A stretch of DNA of 64,000 nucleotides, taken from the NCBI GenBank assembly GCA_050180705.1, contig JBFXDX010000002.1, positions 399,517-463,516 on the forward strand, written 5' to 3'. A program made the position numbers and the translations under genes. This stretch comes from SB25 sp050180705 (GTDB lineage: Bacteria; Bacteroidota; Bacteroidia; Bacteroidales; Tenuifilaceae). This document shows, one piece after another, positions 15,521 to 24,903 of this stretch (its first letter is position 1; every line of letters begins with the position of its first letter). The notes beneath the pieces were generated by a model. The model made no database searches, was not told the DNA's origin, and saw nothing but the letters and a program-made list of their open reading frames with translations.

Positions 15521-16891
15521 TTATCGGTACCATTGCTGGTTGGTTATCATTAATGCTTCCTGAACGGTAATTCGTTTGCCGTTGTTGTATGCCGCTACAA
15601 ATGCATCGTTAACTTTTGTAGTGTTCCAAGTCATCATTCTAAAATCTCGGGCTTCTTTATATTCATTGAACGAACCAATAGAATACTTATACCATCCTTC
15701 GTGTTTCTCGGTTCTTACTTCGTGCGATATTTTATAGCGTAAGAAATATTTTTTTATGTTGATTGGTCTATGACCTGCAGCTACCTGAACTCGATAGTAA
15801 ACTCCTTTTTCGGGTTCGAGCATGTATGGAAGCATGTTGGGTTCGCTTTTAACTGTTTTCTTAGGCCTGTCTTTTATTTCTTGGTAACTAATTGGAACAT
15901 TAACACCTCCATCGGCATCAACTTGGGTAAAACTTGAACTTAAAGTTTGTCCTTCGGGGAAAACCGTTGAAGATATAGTTGATGCTAAAATTCCGTCAAG
16001 ATTCTTTGGGTCAAGGTTGCTTAGGTCAATGTCTTTCTGAATAATATCAATAACCCTAGTTGCCTCATTGACTATGTAGGAGAATTTTCCCAATATTTTT
16101 ACCGTAACATCGCCTTTTCCGTCAGTGGGTATCAATCTGTATGATACTACGAATTTAGGATCGGGAGGCAGATTCATCCAAAGGAACTTGACCTTTTGAT
16201 CTTTAAACGTAAATATAGCATCCTTTGCATCTATTGCTTCGGCATTAAATCCAGCAGGTATATCTTCCTCTATCTTGGCAAATTTCTCGGTATTAGCCTT
16301 GTTTACAAGTAATCGAACCATTAAATCATTCGCTTCGCCTGTTGGCATAGGGGTTTGTCTTATGCAGCGAACATTACTAGCCAATAGTGAAAGTGGCGCT
16401 TGAATAGGAAGAATATTTTGGAACTCGTGAATATCGACAATTAAGTTAGGATCTATTCTGGATGAAGGATTGATTGTAATTATACTTGATTCGGCATCTG
16501 TAGATTTACGTTCATTGTTGACAATGTACGAAAAATTTCCCTTTAGGTTGAATTCTCCTTTTAGCCTTTCATCAACTTTTACTCTATAGGTAAATTTAAT
16601 CTCCTTGTCGCTAGGTATTTGTAGCCAAATGAATTTTACTTTTTGATCTTCAAAAGAAAAATCGCCAAACGAAGATTCTACCAGTTGCGCAGTTAACCCT
16701 AAAGGTAGTTGCTGTTGATAACGAGCAAAGCCATTTAGATCACCTTTTTTTAATACAACCTCAATGTCGAATTCTGAACCTGCACTAATTGTGTTCGGCG
16801 TACTCATGGTTAAAACAACATCACTCCCCATGAAAATATTCATAAGTGTAATTCCAACCATGTTAAAAAGTACAAATAGTAACCTTAGCAT
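15521..16891 (-). CDS. Duplicated beta-domain protein with C-terminal SPOR-like domain
   Basis: No named family is recognised for the first part. The protein is anchored or exported by an N-terminal hydrophobic segment (about 1-22). Two copies of an Ig-like, conserved-repeat-type domain follow (about 25-140 and 170-300); each has a matching core, FEDQKVKFIWLQIPSDKE and FKDQKVKFLWMNLPPDPK, and each ends in FSYIVN. A linker leads to a SPOR-like region (about 375-445) with YYRVQVAAG, WYKYSIGSFNEYKEA and AFVAAYNNGKRIT. SPOR domains bind peptidoglycan stripped of stem peptides. It is probably co-transcribed with the calcium-binding barrel gene and may form a wall-to-outer-membrane link (inference). 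Confidence 0.72.
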   Translation of the reverse strand: MLRLLFVLFNMVGITLMNIFMGSDVVLTMSTPNTISAGSEFDIEVVLKKGDLNGFARYQQQLPLGLTAQLVESSFGDFSFEDQKVKFIWLQIPSDKEIKFTYRVKVDERLKGEFNLKGNFSYIVNNERKSTDAESSIITINPSSRIDPNLIVDIHEFQNILPIQAPLSLLASNVRCIRQTPMPTGEANDLMVRLLVNKANTEKFAKIEEDIPAGFNAEAIDAKDAIFTFKDQKVKFLWMNLPPDPKFVVSYRLIPTDGKGDVTVKILGKFSYIVNEATRVIDIIQKDIDLSNLDPKNLDGILASTISSTVFPEGQTLSSSFTQVDADGGVNVPISYQEIKDRPKKTVKSEPNMLPYMLEPEKGVYYRVQVAAGHRPINIKKYFLRYKISHEVRTEKHEGWYKYSIGSFNEYKEARDFRMMTWNTTKVNDAFVAAYNNGKRITVQEALMITNQQWYR

Positions 16892-17043
16892 TTCGGCCTA
16901 AGTTGTTGGTTTAGGTTCAATTTAGGTTTAATTAAGTACAATTATAGTAAATTATTGCAATAATTAGTACAGAATTGGCCTAAAATATTGGAGTTTGTGG
17001 TGATTGATTTTGAAATTATATCAACATAAAATACATAAAGTCC

Positions 17044-17075
17044 AAATTATCAACAATATACAATGTTGATAATTT
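17044..17075 (-). terminator. Hairpin after the nucleoside kinase gene, possible terminator
   Basis: A perfect 12-bp inverted repeat, AAATTATCAACA with TGTTGATAATTT around an 8-base loop, lies 10 bases past the kinase stop. The following minus-strand T run is short, so termination is plausible but weakly supported; a protein-binding site is the alternative. Confidence 0.5.
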
Positions 17076-17085
17076 GATGGTGTTT

Positions 17086-18756
17086 CTACTTGTAGGAGAA
17101 CGTACTGCCTCCCAGAAATTCTCTAATAATTGATGTTGGTGGCACTTCTTTATCGGAAATAGGTGTGAAATAACTTAAGAATTTAAGTAAACGCATGGCT
17201 TCGTCGTATTCAGGTTTGTTCGATGGAACTTCTTGCAAAATTGGTTCGGCAAAACTTTTAAGTATTCCGAATTCAAGAAGCAAGGCTGAGTTAAACATCT
17301 CATCGGCTTCTTCCTGGAATGGGAATATGTTTTTGTCTTCGCCACGCCGAACGCTTTCCCAACGGCTAATTGTATCGCAAGCGCTATATCCTCGGTATCG
17401 GAAATCTCTAACAATTCTTCGAATTAGCCTGTTGTCTGTTGTTGGAATTCTGCTGATGCCATCAATTGAAAGTGATGTAAGTGCAGAAACGTATACTTTG
17501 AATTTCTTGTCGTTAGGAATTAGCGGTGTAAGTTTGGGGTTTAACGCATGAATACCCTCTATTACAATAATTCCATTGTTGTCTATTTTGAGCTTTGTAT
17601 TGTCGTAATATCTCTTTCCTTGCTCAAACGAAAACTTGGGAAGTTCAATCTCCTTTCCATCAAGCAAATTCACTAAATCATTGTTGAATGATTTAATGTC
17701 TAGCGCTTCAAGGGCTTCGAAGTCGAATTCTCCGTTTTCATCCTTTGGAGTATCTTCTCTGTTAACGAAGTAATTATCGAGAGATATGGTGTAGGGTTTT
17801 AGTCCGTTAACTTTCAGATGAACTGCAAGCCTTTTGGCGAAGGTTGTTTTGCCAGAAGATGATGGCCCAGATATTAGTATGATTTTCGGTTTGTTAACCG
17901 ATGTGTAAATCTTATCGGCAATGTAGGCAACTTTCTTTTCGTGAAGCGCTTCGGAAATTTTAATGAGTTCGCTTGAGTCCCCTTTCTTAACTTCTTCGTT
18001 AATTGCAGCAACGCTTTCTACTCCTAGAATTTCTACCCAATTCTTGTACTCTTGGAAAATGTCAAACATTTTATTTTGAAGCACAAGGTCTTCAACTTCT
18101 TCGGGGTGAAACCGTTTAGGAATGCGAAGGAGCATTCCGTTGTAGTATTTTACAAGGTCGAATACCTTTAGATAGCCAGTTGAAGGAACTAAACTTCCGA
18201 AAAAATAGTCGGAGATATCGCTCAAATAGTAAACCGAGGTGTATAGTTTTGGTCTTGTAATAAATAGTTTTGCTTTATCGTAATAGCCCGATTCTTGAAA
18301 AATCGAAACAGCATCGCTTGTTAAAACCTTATCGCGTCTAAACGGAAGGTCGGCTGCAACAATCTCGCGCATTCTATCGCAGATGTTAAATATTAATGGT
18401 AGTTCAAGCGATTGGTGGCATCCATCTATCTCGCAATAAAATCCTTTGGAGACAGAGTGCTCAATTTTAACTTTAGAGTTAGGAAGTATATCTCTAACAG
18501 CCTTTTGGAGTACGAAGAATAGCGAACGTTGGTACATGCGCATCCCAGCTTGATGGGTTATGTCAATGAATCGAATGGTTTTTGGCGAGAATATTTCGTA
18601 ATCGAGTTCTTTTATTTGGTTGTTAACCATGGCACCAAGTATTTGGTGCTTAAGTTTAATATTGAATACCCGGGCAATGTCGTGAAGCGATAATCCTGGA
18701 GTGATGTGTACCTTTTGATTTGTATTTTCGATGACGATCTCAACTTCTTTTCTCAT
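17086..18756 (-). CDS. TGS-domain nucleoside kinase (uridine kinase-like)
   Basis: The C-terminal half (about 285-500) is a uridine kinase/phosphoribulokinase-like P-loop domain with ISGPSSSGKTTFAKRL, then ISLDNYFVNRED and IVIEGIHALNP. The N-terminal half resembles threonyl-tRNA synthetase accessory domains: a TGS-like start (HITPGLSLHDIAR) and a second-additional-domain-like stretch around 80-200. Proteins of this architecture (about 550 residues) are annotated as nucleoside kinases in Bacteroidota and Clostridia; the real substrate is not known from sequence. It follows murI on the same strand with a 56-base gap. A separate ordinary udk gene is at 29594-30217. Confidence 0.85.
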   Translation of the reverse strand: MRKEVEIVIENTNQKVHITPGLSLHDIARVFNIKLKHQILGAMVNNQIKELDYEIFSPKTIRFIDITHQAGMRMYQRSLFFVLQKAVRDILPNSKVKIEHSVSKGFYCEIDGCHQSLELPLIFNICDRMREIVAADLPFRRDKVLTSDAVSIFQESGYYDKAKLFITRPKLYTSVYYLSDISDYFFGSLVPSTGYLKVFDLVKYYNGMLLRIPKRFHPEEVEDLVLQNKMFDIFQEYKNWVEILGVESVAAINEEVKKGDSSELIKISEALHEKKVAYIADKIYTSVNKPKIILISGPSSSGKTTFAKRLAVHLKVNGLKPYTISLDNYFVNREDTPKDENGEFDFEALEALDIKSFNNDLVNLLDGKEIELPKFSFEQGKRYYDNTKLKIDNNGIIVIEGIHALNPKLTPLIPNDKKFKVYVSALTSLSIDGISRIPTTDNRLIRRIVRDFRYRGYSACDTISRWESVRRGEDKNIFPFQEEADEMFNSALLLEFGILKSFAEPILQEVPSNKPEYDEAMRLLKFLSYFTPISDKEVPPTSIIREFLGGSTFSYK

Positions 18757-18812
18757 ATCTGAAATTTTACAATAAAAGTAACAAAAAAAGTAATACTGAT
18801 AAGCGTAGAGAA

Positions 18813-19634
18813 CTATTTGCAGATAACTACATTGTCGATAAATAGCATTTTATGAGGATATCTTTTTAATGATTCGGAAGAGTTTATTAGATTTTTTAGT
18901 ATTTCAGTACTTCCGCTAGAATAAAAGTTGATTGCCGGATTTGAATGGCAATTGTTATTCAAATTGTTTTGTTCTAATATAGATTGGGTTTGCTTTGCGA
19001 CAGCGGGAGCCGGGTCGATAATGTTAATTCCGTTAGGCAATATTTTTTCCAGAATGGGTTTTAGAAATGGATAATGGGTACATCCTAAAACTAGATGATC
19101 GATGTTACAATCAATCATAGGATCGACATATTTCTTTAGTAAAGTCTCGGTTTCGATCGATTGGGCTTTTCCCGATTCAACTAATTCAACCAGTCCATCG
19201 CCTATTTGGTAGCATACGTTAACGTCCGATGCATATTTTTTACTGGTTTCAATGTAAAGTCGGCCTTTAAATGTTCCTGCAGTAGCAAGAACCCCAATGC
19301 TTTTGGTTTTTGTACTAAGCGATGCTGGCTTTATTGCCGGTTCCATTCCAATAAAGGGAATCTCGAAGGTGTTTCTTAAATGATCGATTGCAGCAGCTGT
19401 TGCTGTGTTGCAGGCTACTACTATTAATTTGCAATTTTTCTCAAGGAGAAATTTAGTAATACAATTTGCTAGCTCTATTACTTTCTGAGGCGATTTAGGA
19501 CCATATGGGCAATTTGCAGAGTCGGCAAAATATAGAAATGTTTCATGAGGTAGTGTTTGCACTAATTCTGAAAGAACTGATAATCCTCCAGCCCCAGAAT
19601 CAAAAACACCGATAGGATTGCAATTGGCATTCAT
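18813..19634 (-). CDS. murI: Glutamate racemase
   Basis: The enzyme makes D-glutamate for peptidoglycan. The 273 residues show the opening IGVFDSGAGGLSVL, YFADSANCPYG, and the two catalytic cysteines in VACNTATA (Cys75) and LGCTHYPF (Cys185). It closes the bamA-skp-skp-murI run, which keeps envelope assembly genes together; a terminator-like hairpin between skp and murI suggests partial separation of transcription. The kinase gene follows downstream. Confidence 0.97.
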   Translation of the reverse strand: MNANCNPIGVFDSGAGGLSVLSELVQTLPHETFLYFADSANCPYGPKSPQKVIELANCITKFLLEKNCKLIVVACNTATAAAIDHLRNTFEIPFIGMEPAIKPASLSTKTKSIGVLATAGTFKGRLYIETSKKYASDVNVCYQIGDGLVELVESGKAQSIETETLLKKYVDPMIDCNIDHLVLGCTHYPFLKPILEKILPNGINIIDPAPAVAKQTQSILEQNNLNNNCHSNPAINFYSSGSTEILKNLINSSESLKRYPHKMLFIDNVVICK

Positions 19635-19670
19635 TTCGAAAAAAATTAGAATCCTAGAAATATAAATAAA

Positions 19671-19705
19671 AAAGGGGAAGTACTGATAATTCAGCCAGCC
19701 CCTTT
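19671..19705 (-). terminator. Rho-independent terminator after the second skp gene
   Basis: On the minus strand AAAGGGG pairs with CCCCTTT, with an inner CTGA/TCAG stem inside the loop, and a T-rich run follows. It lies between skp and murI. Confidence 0.7.
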
Positions 19706-19724
19706 ATGTTTTTATTCGTTAAAA

Positions 19725-20246
19725 TTACTTGGTAATGCCTAACTCTTTTTTTACCAAAGGCATTAAGTCTGTACTTTGTTCCGAGTAATAAAGCAATGTT
19801 CCACCGCTAAGGTCGAAAACATAAGTGAATCCATTGGCTTTAGCTACTTTTTTTACAGCTGCGTCAGCTTTTTCAATAATAGGCTTCATTGTTTCAGATT
19901 GCATCCTTTGATAGTCTTGTTCTGCAGTTTGTTGGAACTCTTGAGCTCTTTGCTGCATTTCCTGTAATTCTTTTTCCTTCATCTCTCGGATTGCATCTGA
20001 ATAAGTGCTACGTTTCTGAATATAATCCTGATATTTTTTGTTGAATTCAACTTGGAGTTCTTCGATTTGTTCTTGTAGTGATTGTGTATATTTTTTCAAC
20101 TTAACTTCTGCGCTATCTCTATCTGGCATTGCACTTAAAAGTTCTTGGCTATTTATATGTCCAAACTTGAAATTTTGTGCATTGGCATTCATGCTTGCAA
20201 CAGAAATGATTGCTCCAACAAAAAATAAAGTTAATAAGTGTTTCAT
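19725..20246 (-). CDS. OmpH/Skp family periplasmic chaperone (second copy)
   Basis: This is a periplasmic holdase of the Skp/OmpH family for unfolded outer-membrane proteins. A signal peptide (MKHLLTLFFVGAIISVASMN, cut near ANAQ) is followed by FKFGHINSQELLSAMP, then a long Glu/Gln/Lys-rich coiled coil (about 50-130), and a closing strand FTYVFDLSGGTLLYYS. The length of 173 residues is normal. It is one of two adjacent skp genes directly downstream of bamA, an arrangement common in Bacteroidota. Confidence 0.93.
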   Translation of the reverse strand: MKHLLTLFFVGAIISVASMNANAQNFKFGHINSQELLSAMPDRDSAEVKLKKYTQSLQEQIEELQVEFNKKYQDYIQKRSTYSDAIREMKEKELQEMQQRAQEFQQTAEQDYQRMQSETMKPIIEKADAAVKKVAKANGFTYVFDLSGGTLLYYSEQSTDLMPLVKKELGITK

Positions 20247-20296
20247 AATCTATTTAGTTTATTAGTTTTTAGTTTATTAACAAATTTAGTAATTAA

Positions 20297-20806
20297 TTAT
20301 TTATACCCAAGTTTTTGGAGTACTTCATCGCTTTTGTCGTGGCGAGGATTGGTGTAGAGCATGTTTGGAGATGCTGCAGAATCGAAAATTACAGCATATC
20401 CTCCCTCTACCGCTATTTCTTTGACCGTGTTGAATACTTGGTCTTGGATTGGTTTTACCAATTCCTCTCTTTTTTTGAATAGCATTCCATCACGACCGAA
20501 ATATTTCATCTGCAATTCTTTGGTTTCTCTTTCTTTTGCAATGATTTCATCCTCTCGTTTTTTCTTCATTTCCTCGGTAAGAAGAACTTTCTCGGTTTGG
20601 TATTCCTTGTACATTTTATCAATATCGGCATATCGTTCTTCTATTTCCTTTTGATATTGTTCAGAAAGTTTATCGATTTGTTCTTGAGCCGCCTTATAGG
20701 ATGGAATTTTTTTTAAAATATAATCCGTATCTACAAATGCAAATTTTTGAGCCCAAAGATTAATTCCTAAAAAAAGGATAACTATTGTTAATGCAATTTT
20801 TTTCAT
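20297..20806 (-). CDS. OmpH/Skp family periplasmic chaperone (first copy)
   Basis: This Skp-like chaperone of 169 residues has a signal peptide cut near NLWAQ and the typical KFAFVDTDYILKKIPSY opening. A charged coiled coil (about 40-115) forms the tentacle arms, and the end strand YAVIFDSAASPNMLY matches the family. It lies 79 bases after bamA and 50 before the second copy. Divergence between the two copies suggests separate clients or mixed trimers (inference). Confidence 0.93.
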   Translation of the reverse strand: MKKIALTIVILFLGINLWAQKFAFVDTDYILKKIPSYKAAQEQIDKLSEQYQKEIEERYADIDKMYKEYQTEKVLLTEEMKKKREDEIIAKERETKELQMKYFGRDGMLFKKREELVKPIQDQVFNTVKEIAVEGGYAVIFDSAASPNMLYTNPRHDKSDEVLQKLGYK

Positions 20807-20885
20807 AGTTTTAAAATTGTTGTTTAGGTATTAACTGCAATTAGTTTGCCAAGTTACAAATTTTCGATTAAATGGTTATTTGTAT

Positions 20886-23351
20886 TTAAAAAGGCATGCC
20901 AATTACAAAGTGGAATTGCCCCTTGTGTGCATTTGGTCTTCCATCTATTTTGTCAAAACCATACCCCCAATCAATACCTAGCATTCCTAACATGGGAAGA
21001 AACATTCTTGCTCCAACACCCGCAGAACGATGAACATTAAATGGGTTAAATTCATTGGCATCGCGCCATGCATTACCTGCTTCTGCAAATGTTAATAAGT
21101 AGATTGCCGCTTGAGGCTTTAGGCTTATGGGGTATCTTAATTCAACAGAATATTTATCGTAAATGTGCCCCACTCCAATGCCATTGTCATCATAAGGGGT
21201 TAAAGAACTATTGTTGTAACCTCTAAGTCCAATTGTTTCTTTTCCGTATAGATTGTATCCTGACATTCCATCACCTCCAACGTCAAAACCTTCAAATGGA
21301 GAATAACCAACCTCTTCATTGTAGTATCCTAAATAACCTAGTTGGAAGTTTGTATATAAAACAAGATTGTCAATTAGCGATAAGTACCATTGAATACGTC
21401 CTGTCCATTTGTGATATTCTATCCATTTATATTTCTCTGTAGTAGTCATGGATTTATAGTTTTTCCCATTAAGTAAAGAGTATGGTGGGGTGACTTGCAA
21501 TGCAAGGGAAAAGTTTGATCCTCTCCTAGGATATATTAACTGGTCTGTAGAGTTTCTAGCGAGAGTAGTTTTAAAACTAAGATTGTTTGATTGTCCTGAA
21601 CTAAATATAAAATAGCCAGTCCAGTTTTTTAAATAGTAATTTTGGTAACTTACTTCATTTTGAATAGTAAAATAATCATCGGGCCATTTTAACCTTGTTC
21701 CAATTCCTACAGATACTCCTGTCACTTTAAAAAACTTATTACTAGTCTGGTAAAAGTATGAACTACCACTCTGAATTTGATGATAAATTGAAAATGACAA
21801 GTTTGTAGGTTTGCTACCTCCTAGCCAAGGTTCTGAAAATGACAAACTAAATGATTTGTAGTATGTTCCATTAGTTGATGCTCGTAATGTAAGCGATTGA
21901 CTATCTCCCGAAGGAACTGGTCGCCATGCATGTTTTTCAAATACTCTTCGTATAGAGAAATTCGAGAACTTAATACCCACAGTTCCTACAAACATGTTGT
22001 TTCCCCAACCTCCCGATAACTCAAGTTGATCGTTGGCTTTCTCTTCAAGAATATATTTTAAGTCAACTGTTTTGTCAATAGGATTGGGTATGGGTTTTAC
22101 ATCAAGTTTTTCTGGGTCAAAGTGTCCCATTTGCCCTAGTTCTCGGATAGTTCTAGTTATGTCTGATTTGCTAAAAAGATACCCCGGCTTAGACCAAATT
22201 TCTCGTCTGATTACATGTTCGTTTGTTTTTGTATTCCCAGTAATAAAAACTCTATTTATTGTAGCTTGGTCTCCTTCGTAAATTCTCATTTCTAGGTCAA
22301 TGGAATCATTTTGAATTTGTGCTTCGACAGGTTCTAACTGGAAAAAAAGGTATCCATCATCCATGTATATTGTTGTCACAGAGTTGTCTTCGGTAAAGAG
22401 TCGTTTGTCCAGTAATGATTTGTCGTATATGTCTCCTTTCTTCATTCCTAGAATATTGGAAAGAGCATCTGCTGGAAGTTTAGTGTTGCCTATCCATCGT
22501 ATATTTCTTATGTGGTATTGAGGCCCTTCGGTTAAGAAGAACTTTATGCCGATACGTTTATTGCTAATCCTATAGATCGAATCTCGGAGTATTTTAGAAT
22601 CTCTATATCCGTGTTCGTTGTAAAAGGTAATTAGATTATCTTTACTTTCATCGTAATCCGCCTCAATAAATTTTGCTGATTTAAATATATTAAAGTCTCT
22701 TTTGTGGATTTTTTTAAGCGTTCTTCGTAATTTACGATCACTGTATGCTATGTTTCCATCAAAGTCGATTGCTCCAATTTTGACTTTGCCATTTTTCTTT
22801 ATGTCAAAAGTTAATTTAACACCATTTCCCATTACAGTATCGTTTTCCTGAATCGCGTCAACTGCAACATTTAGGAAGCCTTTAGCCATGTAATGTTTTT
22901 TAATAATTAAAATGCTGTTTTCTAAAATGCTTTCGGTGATTTGTCCTCCAGCGCGTAACTTAATTTTCTCTTTTAGATCATCAACTTCACCTTTGCGAAT
23001 ACCCTTAAATGTATACGATGATATGCGTGGTTGTTCTTGCAGGAAAATGTCGAGATAGATATCTGAACCGTCAATTTTTGTTGCCGTAATTTTCACATCG
23101 GAGAAAAGTCCTTGGTTCCATAATTTTTTTATGGCATTGGTGACTGCATCTCCAGGCACAAGGATTGAATCTCCAACACTAATTCCTGAGACTGATATTA
23201 AAACCCCTGAGTCCAAAAATTTAAGACCAGAAACATTAATCTCTTTTATGTTGTATTTTTTTGGTGATTCGTAGTTGAAAATATCGTCTTGCGCTGTAGC
23301 AGCAAAACTTGCCGCAATAAATAAAAATGCTAATAATCTCAATTTTGACAT
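20886..23351 (-). CDS. bamA: Outer membrane protein assembly factor BamA
   Basis: This Omp85-family core of the BAM machine inserts beta-barrels into the outer membrane. It has a signal peptide (ending FAATAQ), then five POTRA domains (about 30-420; for example NIKEINVSGLKFLD and YHIRNIRWIGNTKL), then a 16-strand barrel with the lid-loop motif near LRGYNN and a final aromatic residue (VIGMPF). The total of 821 residues is usual. It lies between uppS and two skp genes, the standard envelope-assembly neighbourhood. A 13-bp inverted repeat sits just upstream. Confidence 0.97.
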   Translation of the reverse strand: MSKLRLLAFLFIAASFAATAQDDIFNYESPKKYNIKEINVSGLKFLDSGVLISVSGISVGDSILVPGDAVTNAIKKLWNQGLFSDVKITATKIDGSDIYLDIFLQEQPRISSYTFKGIRKGEVDDLKEKIKLRAGGQITESILENSILIIKKHYMAKGFLNVAVDAIQENDTVMGNGVKLTFDIKKNGKVKIGAIDFDGNIAYSDRKLRRTLKKIHKRDFNIFKSAKFIEADYDESKDNLITFYNEHGYRDSKILRDSIYRISNKRIGIKFFLTEGPQYHIRNIRWIGNTKLPADALSNILGMKKGDIYDKSLLDKRLFTEDNSVTTIYMDDGYLFFQLEPVEAQIQNDSIDLEMRIYEGDQATINRVFITGNTKTNEHVIRREIWSKPGYLFSKSDITRTIRELGQMGHFDPEKLDVKPIPNPIDKTVDLKYILEEKANDQLELSGGWGNNMFVGTVGIKFSNFSIRRVFEKHAWRPVPSGDSQSLTLRASTNGTYYKSFSLSFSEPWLGGSKPTNLSFSIYHQIQSGSSYFYQTSNKFFKVTGVSVGIGTRLKWPDDYFTIQNEVSYQNYYLKNWTGYFIFSSGQSNNLSFKTTLARNSTDQLIYPRRGSNFSLALQVTPPYSLLNGKNYKSMTTTEKYKWIEYHKWTGRIQWYLSLIDNLVLYTNFQLGYLGYYNEEVGYSPFEGFDVGGDGMSGYNLYGKETIGLRGYNNSSLTPYDDNGIGVGHIYDKYSVELRYPISLKPQAAIYLLTFAEAGNAWRDANEFNPFNVHRSAGVGARMFLPMLGMLGIDWGYGFDKIDGRPNAHKGQFHFVIGMPF

Positions 23352-23390
23352 ATATGATATTTGTTGCTCATTAACAAGGCCGTAAAATTA

Positions 23391-23432
23391 ACATAATTTC
23401 TAAAGCATAAACATCAACCTTAGAAATTATGT
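23391..23432. repeat. Perfect 13-bp inverted repeat upstream of bamA
   Basis: ACATAATTTCTAA (23391-23403) is matched by TTAGAAATTATGT (23420-23432) across a 16-base spacer. It lies about 40 bases upstream of the bamA start codon and downstream of uppS. It could be an operator, an mRNA hairpin or a weak terminator; there is no strong T run. Confidence 0.6.
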
Positions 23433-23493
23433 CAAAAACGGTCAAATATATATAAATGGGATTTCTGTAACAAGCTAAAGTTTATGAAATCGA

Positions 23494-24231
23494 CTAAAGT
23501 TGCTCTGCCGTTTTACCGAATCTTCGCACTCTACTCTGGTATTCTATAATGGCTTTATAGAATTCATCCGATGTAAAATCGGGCCAAAGAATCGGCGTGA
23601 AGTAGAGTTCGGCATAGGCTAATTGCCATAGGAGGAAATTACTAAGTCTGATTTCTCCGCTCGTACGTATCATTAATGCGGGATCAGGGATGGCGGATGT
23701 ATACAAGTATTGGGAGAAAATGTCGGAATTTAATTCATTGGGGGTGATTTTTCCTGAATTTGCATCTGCAATAATTCTTTTTGTTGCCTCGACTATTTCG
23801 TTCCGGCCTCCATAGCTAAGGGCAAGAATTACTGTGAGCGATTTGCATTGGGCAGTTCTGTTTATTCCTCCTTGTAATTTATTCTGTACATTTTTTGGAA
23901 GTGATTCTATATCCCCAATGGCAAGAAGTTTAATGTCATTTTTTAGTAATGAGTCAATTTCTGCGTTGATTGTTTCAATGAAAAGAGACATTAATGCATC
24001 TACTTCCGATTTTGGCCTGCTCCAATTTTCGGATGAAAAGGCATATAACGTTAAGTATTTTACGCCAATTTTTCCAGCAGCTTCGGTTGCAGCCCGAACG
24101 GCTGTAACGCTGTTTTGATGTCCAAATATTCTTTGATTTCCTCGTTGTTGCGCCCAACGTCCATTGCCGTCCATTATTATTGCAACATGCTGAGGAACTT
24201 TATCCTTATTTATTTTGTCTATTAACGTCAT
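23494..24231 (-). CDS. uppS: Isoprenyl transferase (undecaprenyl diphosphate synthase)
   Basis: The enzyme makes undecaprenyl diphosphate, the lipid carrier for peptidoglycan and glycans. The conserved IIMDGNGRWAQ has the catalytic Asp21, with GH...V following, then the YLTLYAFSSENW and SYGGRNEI segments and the C-terminal IRTSGEIRLSNFLLWQLAYAE. The 245 residues are normal. It follows two small barrel genes by 12 bases and leads into bamA. Its product could supply the carrier for the glycosyltransferase block at 38.7-44 kb (inference). Confidence 0.97.
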   Translation of the reverse strand: MTLIDKINKDKVPQHVAIIMDGNGRWAQQRGNQRIFGHQNSVTAVRAATEAAGKIGVKYLTLYAFSSENWSRPKSEVDALMSLFIETINAEIDSLLKNDIKLLAIGDIESLPKNVQNKLQGGINRTAQCKSLTVILALSYGGRNEIVEATKRIIADANSGKITPNELNSDIFSQYLYTSAIPDPALMIRTSGEIRLSNFLLWQLAYAELYFTPILWPDFTSDEFYKAIIEYQSRVRRFGKTAEQL

Positions 24232-24243
24232 GCTAATTGTAAA

Positions 24244-24903
24244 TTATTTATAAACTGGGCAGGTATTGTTGTTGTTGAATAGCCTGTATGTGTAAATAAA
24301 CCCAATAAAGGAAACCCAATCGTTATTATGCATTATTACGCTATTACCGTCATTTGGTGCTGAGTAGTCGTCAATTTCATCGGTGAATGTTTTGTGAAAT
24401 TGCCATTCTAGAGCAATTGTGTGCCGTCGTCCTGATGCGAATTTTAAACCAATTCCAAAAGGAATAGATGGGACTATACTTCCTCCTATTTGTGAAATGC
24501 CTAGCCCTAAGTTTACGTATGGTGTTAGTTTTCCTTTGTTATTGATAGGATTAAACGCTATAAAGTTGAATTCTCCCATTACTTCTCCATTGAGAAAAGA
24601 TTTGCTGAAAGAGTTGTTGTTTGTTGCTGGCAAGTATCGATTGTTTGTGTAGGACCCCGAAATGCTACTGTATAATGCAGATAATCTTAATGAATAATGG
24701 TTGTTGAAGCTATAACGGAAAATGACGCCAAAGCCTACAGATGGATTGCTAAGTGGTTTTGTTTCGTTGAAATCTCCGTAATAGTATGTTCCTCCTAGTT
24801 GAATTCCAATGTCACGCTTGTCTTGAGAAAACGATGCGTGTGCGAGATGTATTAAAGCAAATAAAAGGATTGTACTTTTATTAATTATTTTAAGTGGAGA
24901 CAT
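24244..24903 (-). CDS. Small outer-membrane barrel protein, DUF6089-like
   Basis: This 219-residue exported protein has a signal peptide (about 1-27, ending ASFSQ) and then DIGIQLGGTYYYGDFNET, the pattern of an eight-strand barrel of the DUF6089 kind found next to uppS in Bacteroidota. Aromatic/glycine strands repeat to the end. Its ATG follows the stop of the upstream barrel gene with no gap (TAG then ATG), showing coupled translation. The function is unknown; position suggests help in envelope assembly. Confidence 0.78.
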   Translation of the reverse strand: MSPLKIINKSTILLFALIHLAHASFSQDKRDIGIQLGGTYYYGDFNETKPLSNPSVGFGVIFRYSFNNHYSLRLSALYSSISGSYTNNRYLPATNNNSFSKSFLNGEVMGEFNFIAFNPINNKGKLTPYVNLGLGISQIGGSIVPSIPFGIGLKFASGRRHTIALEWQFHKTFTDEIDDYSAPNDGNSVIMHNNDWVSFIGFIYTYRLFNNNNTCPVYK

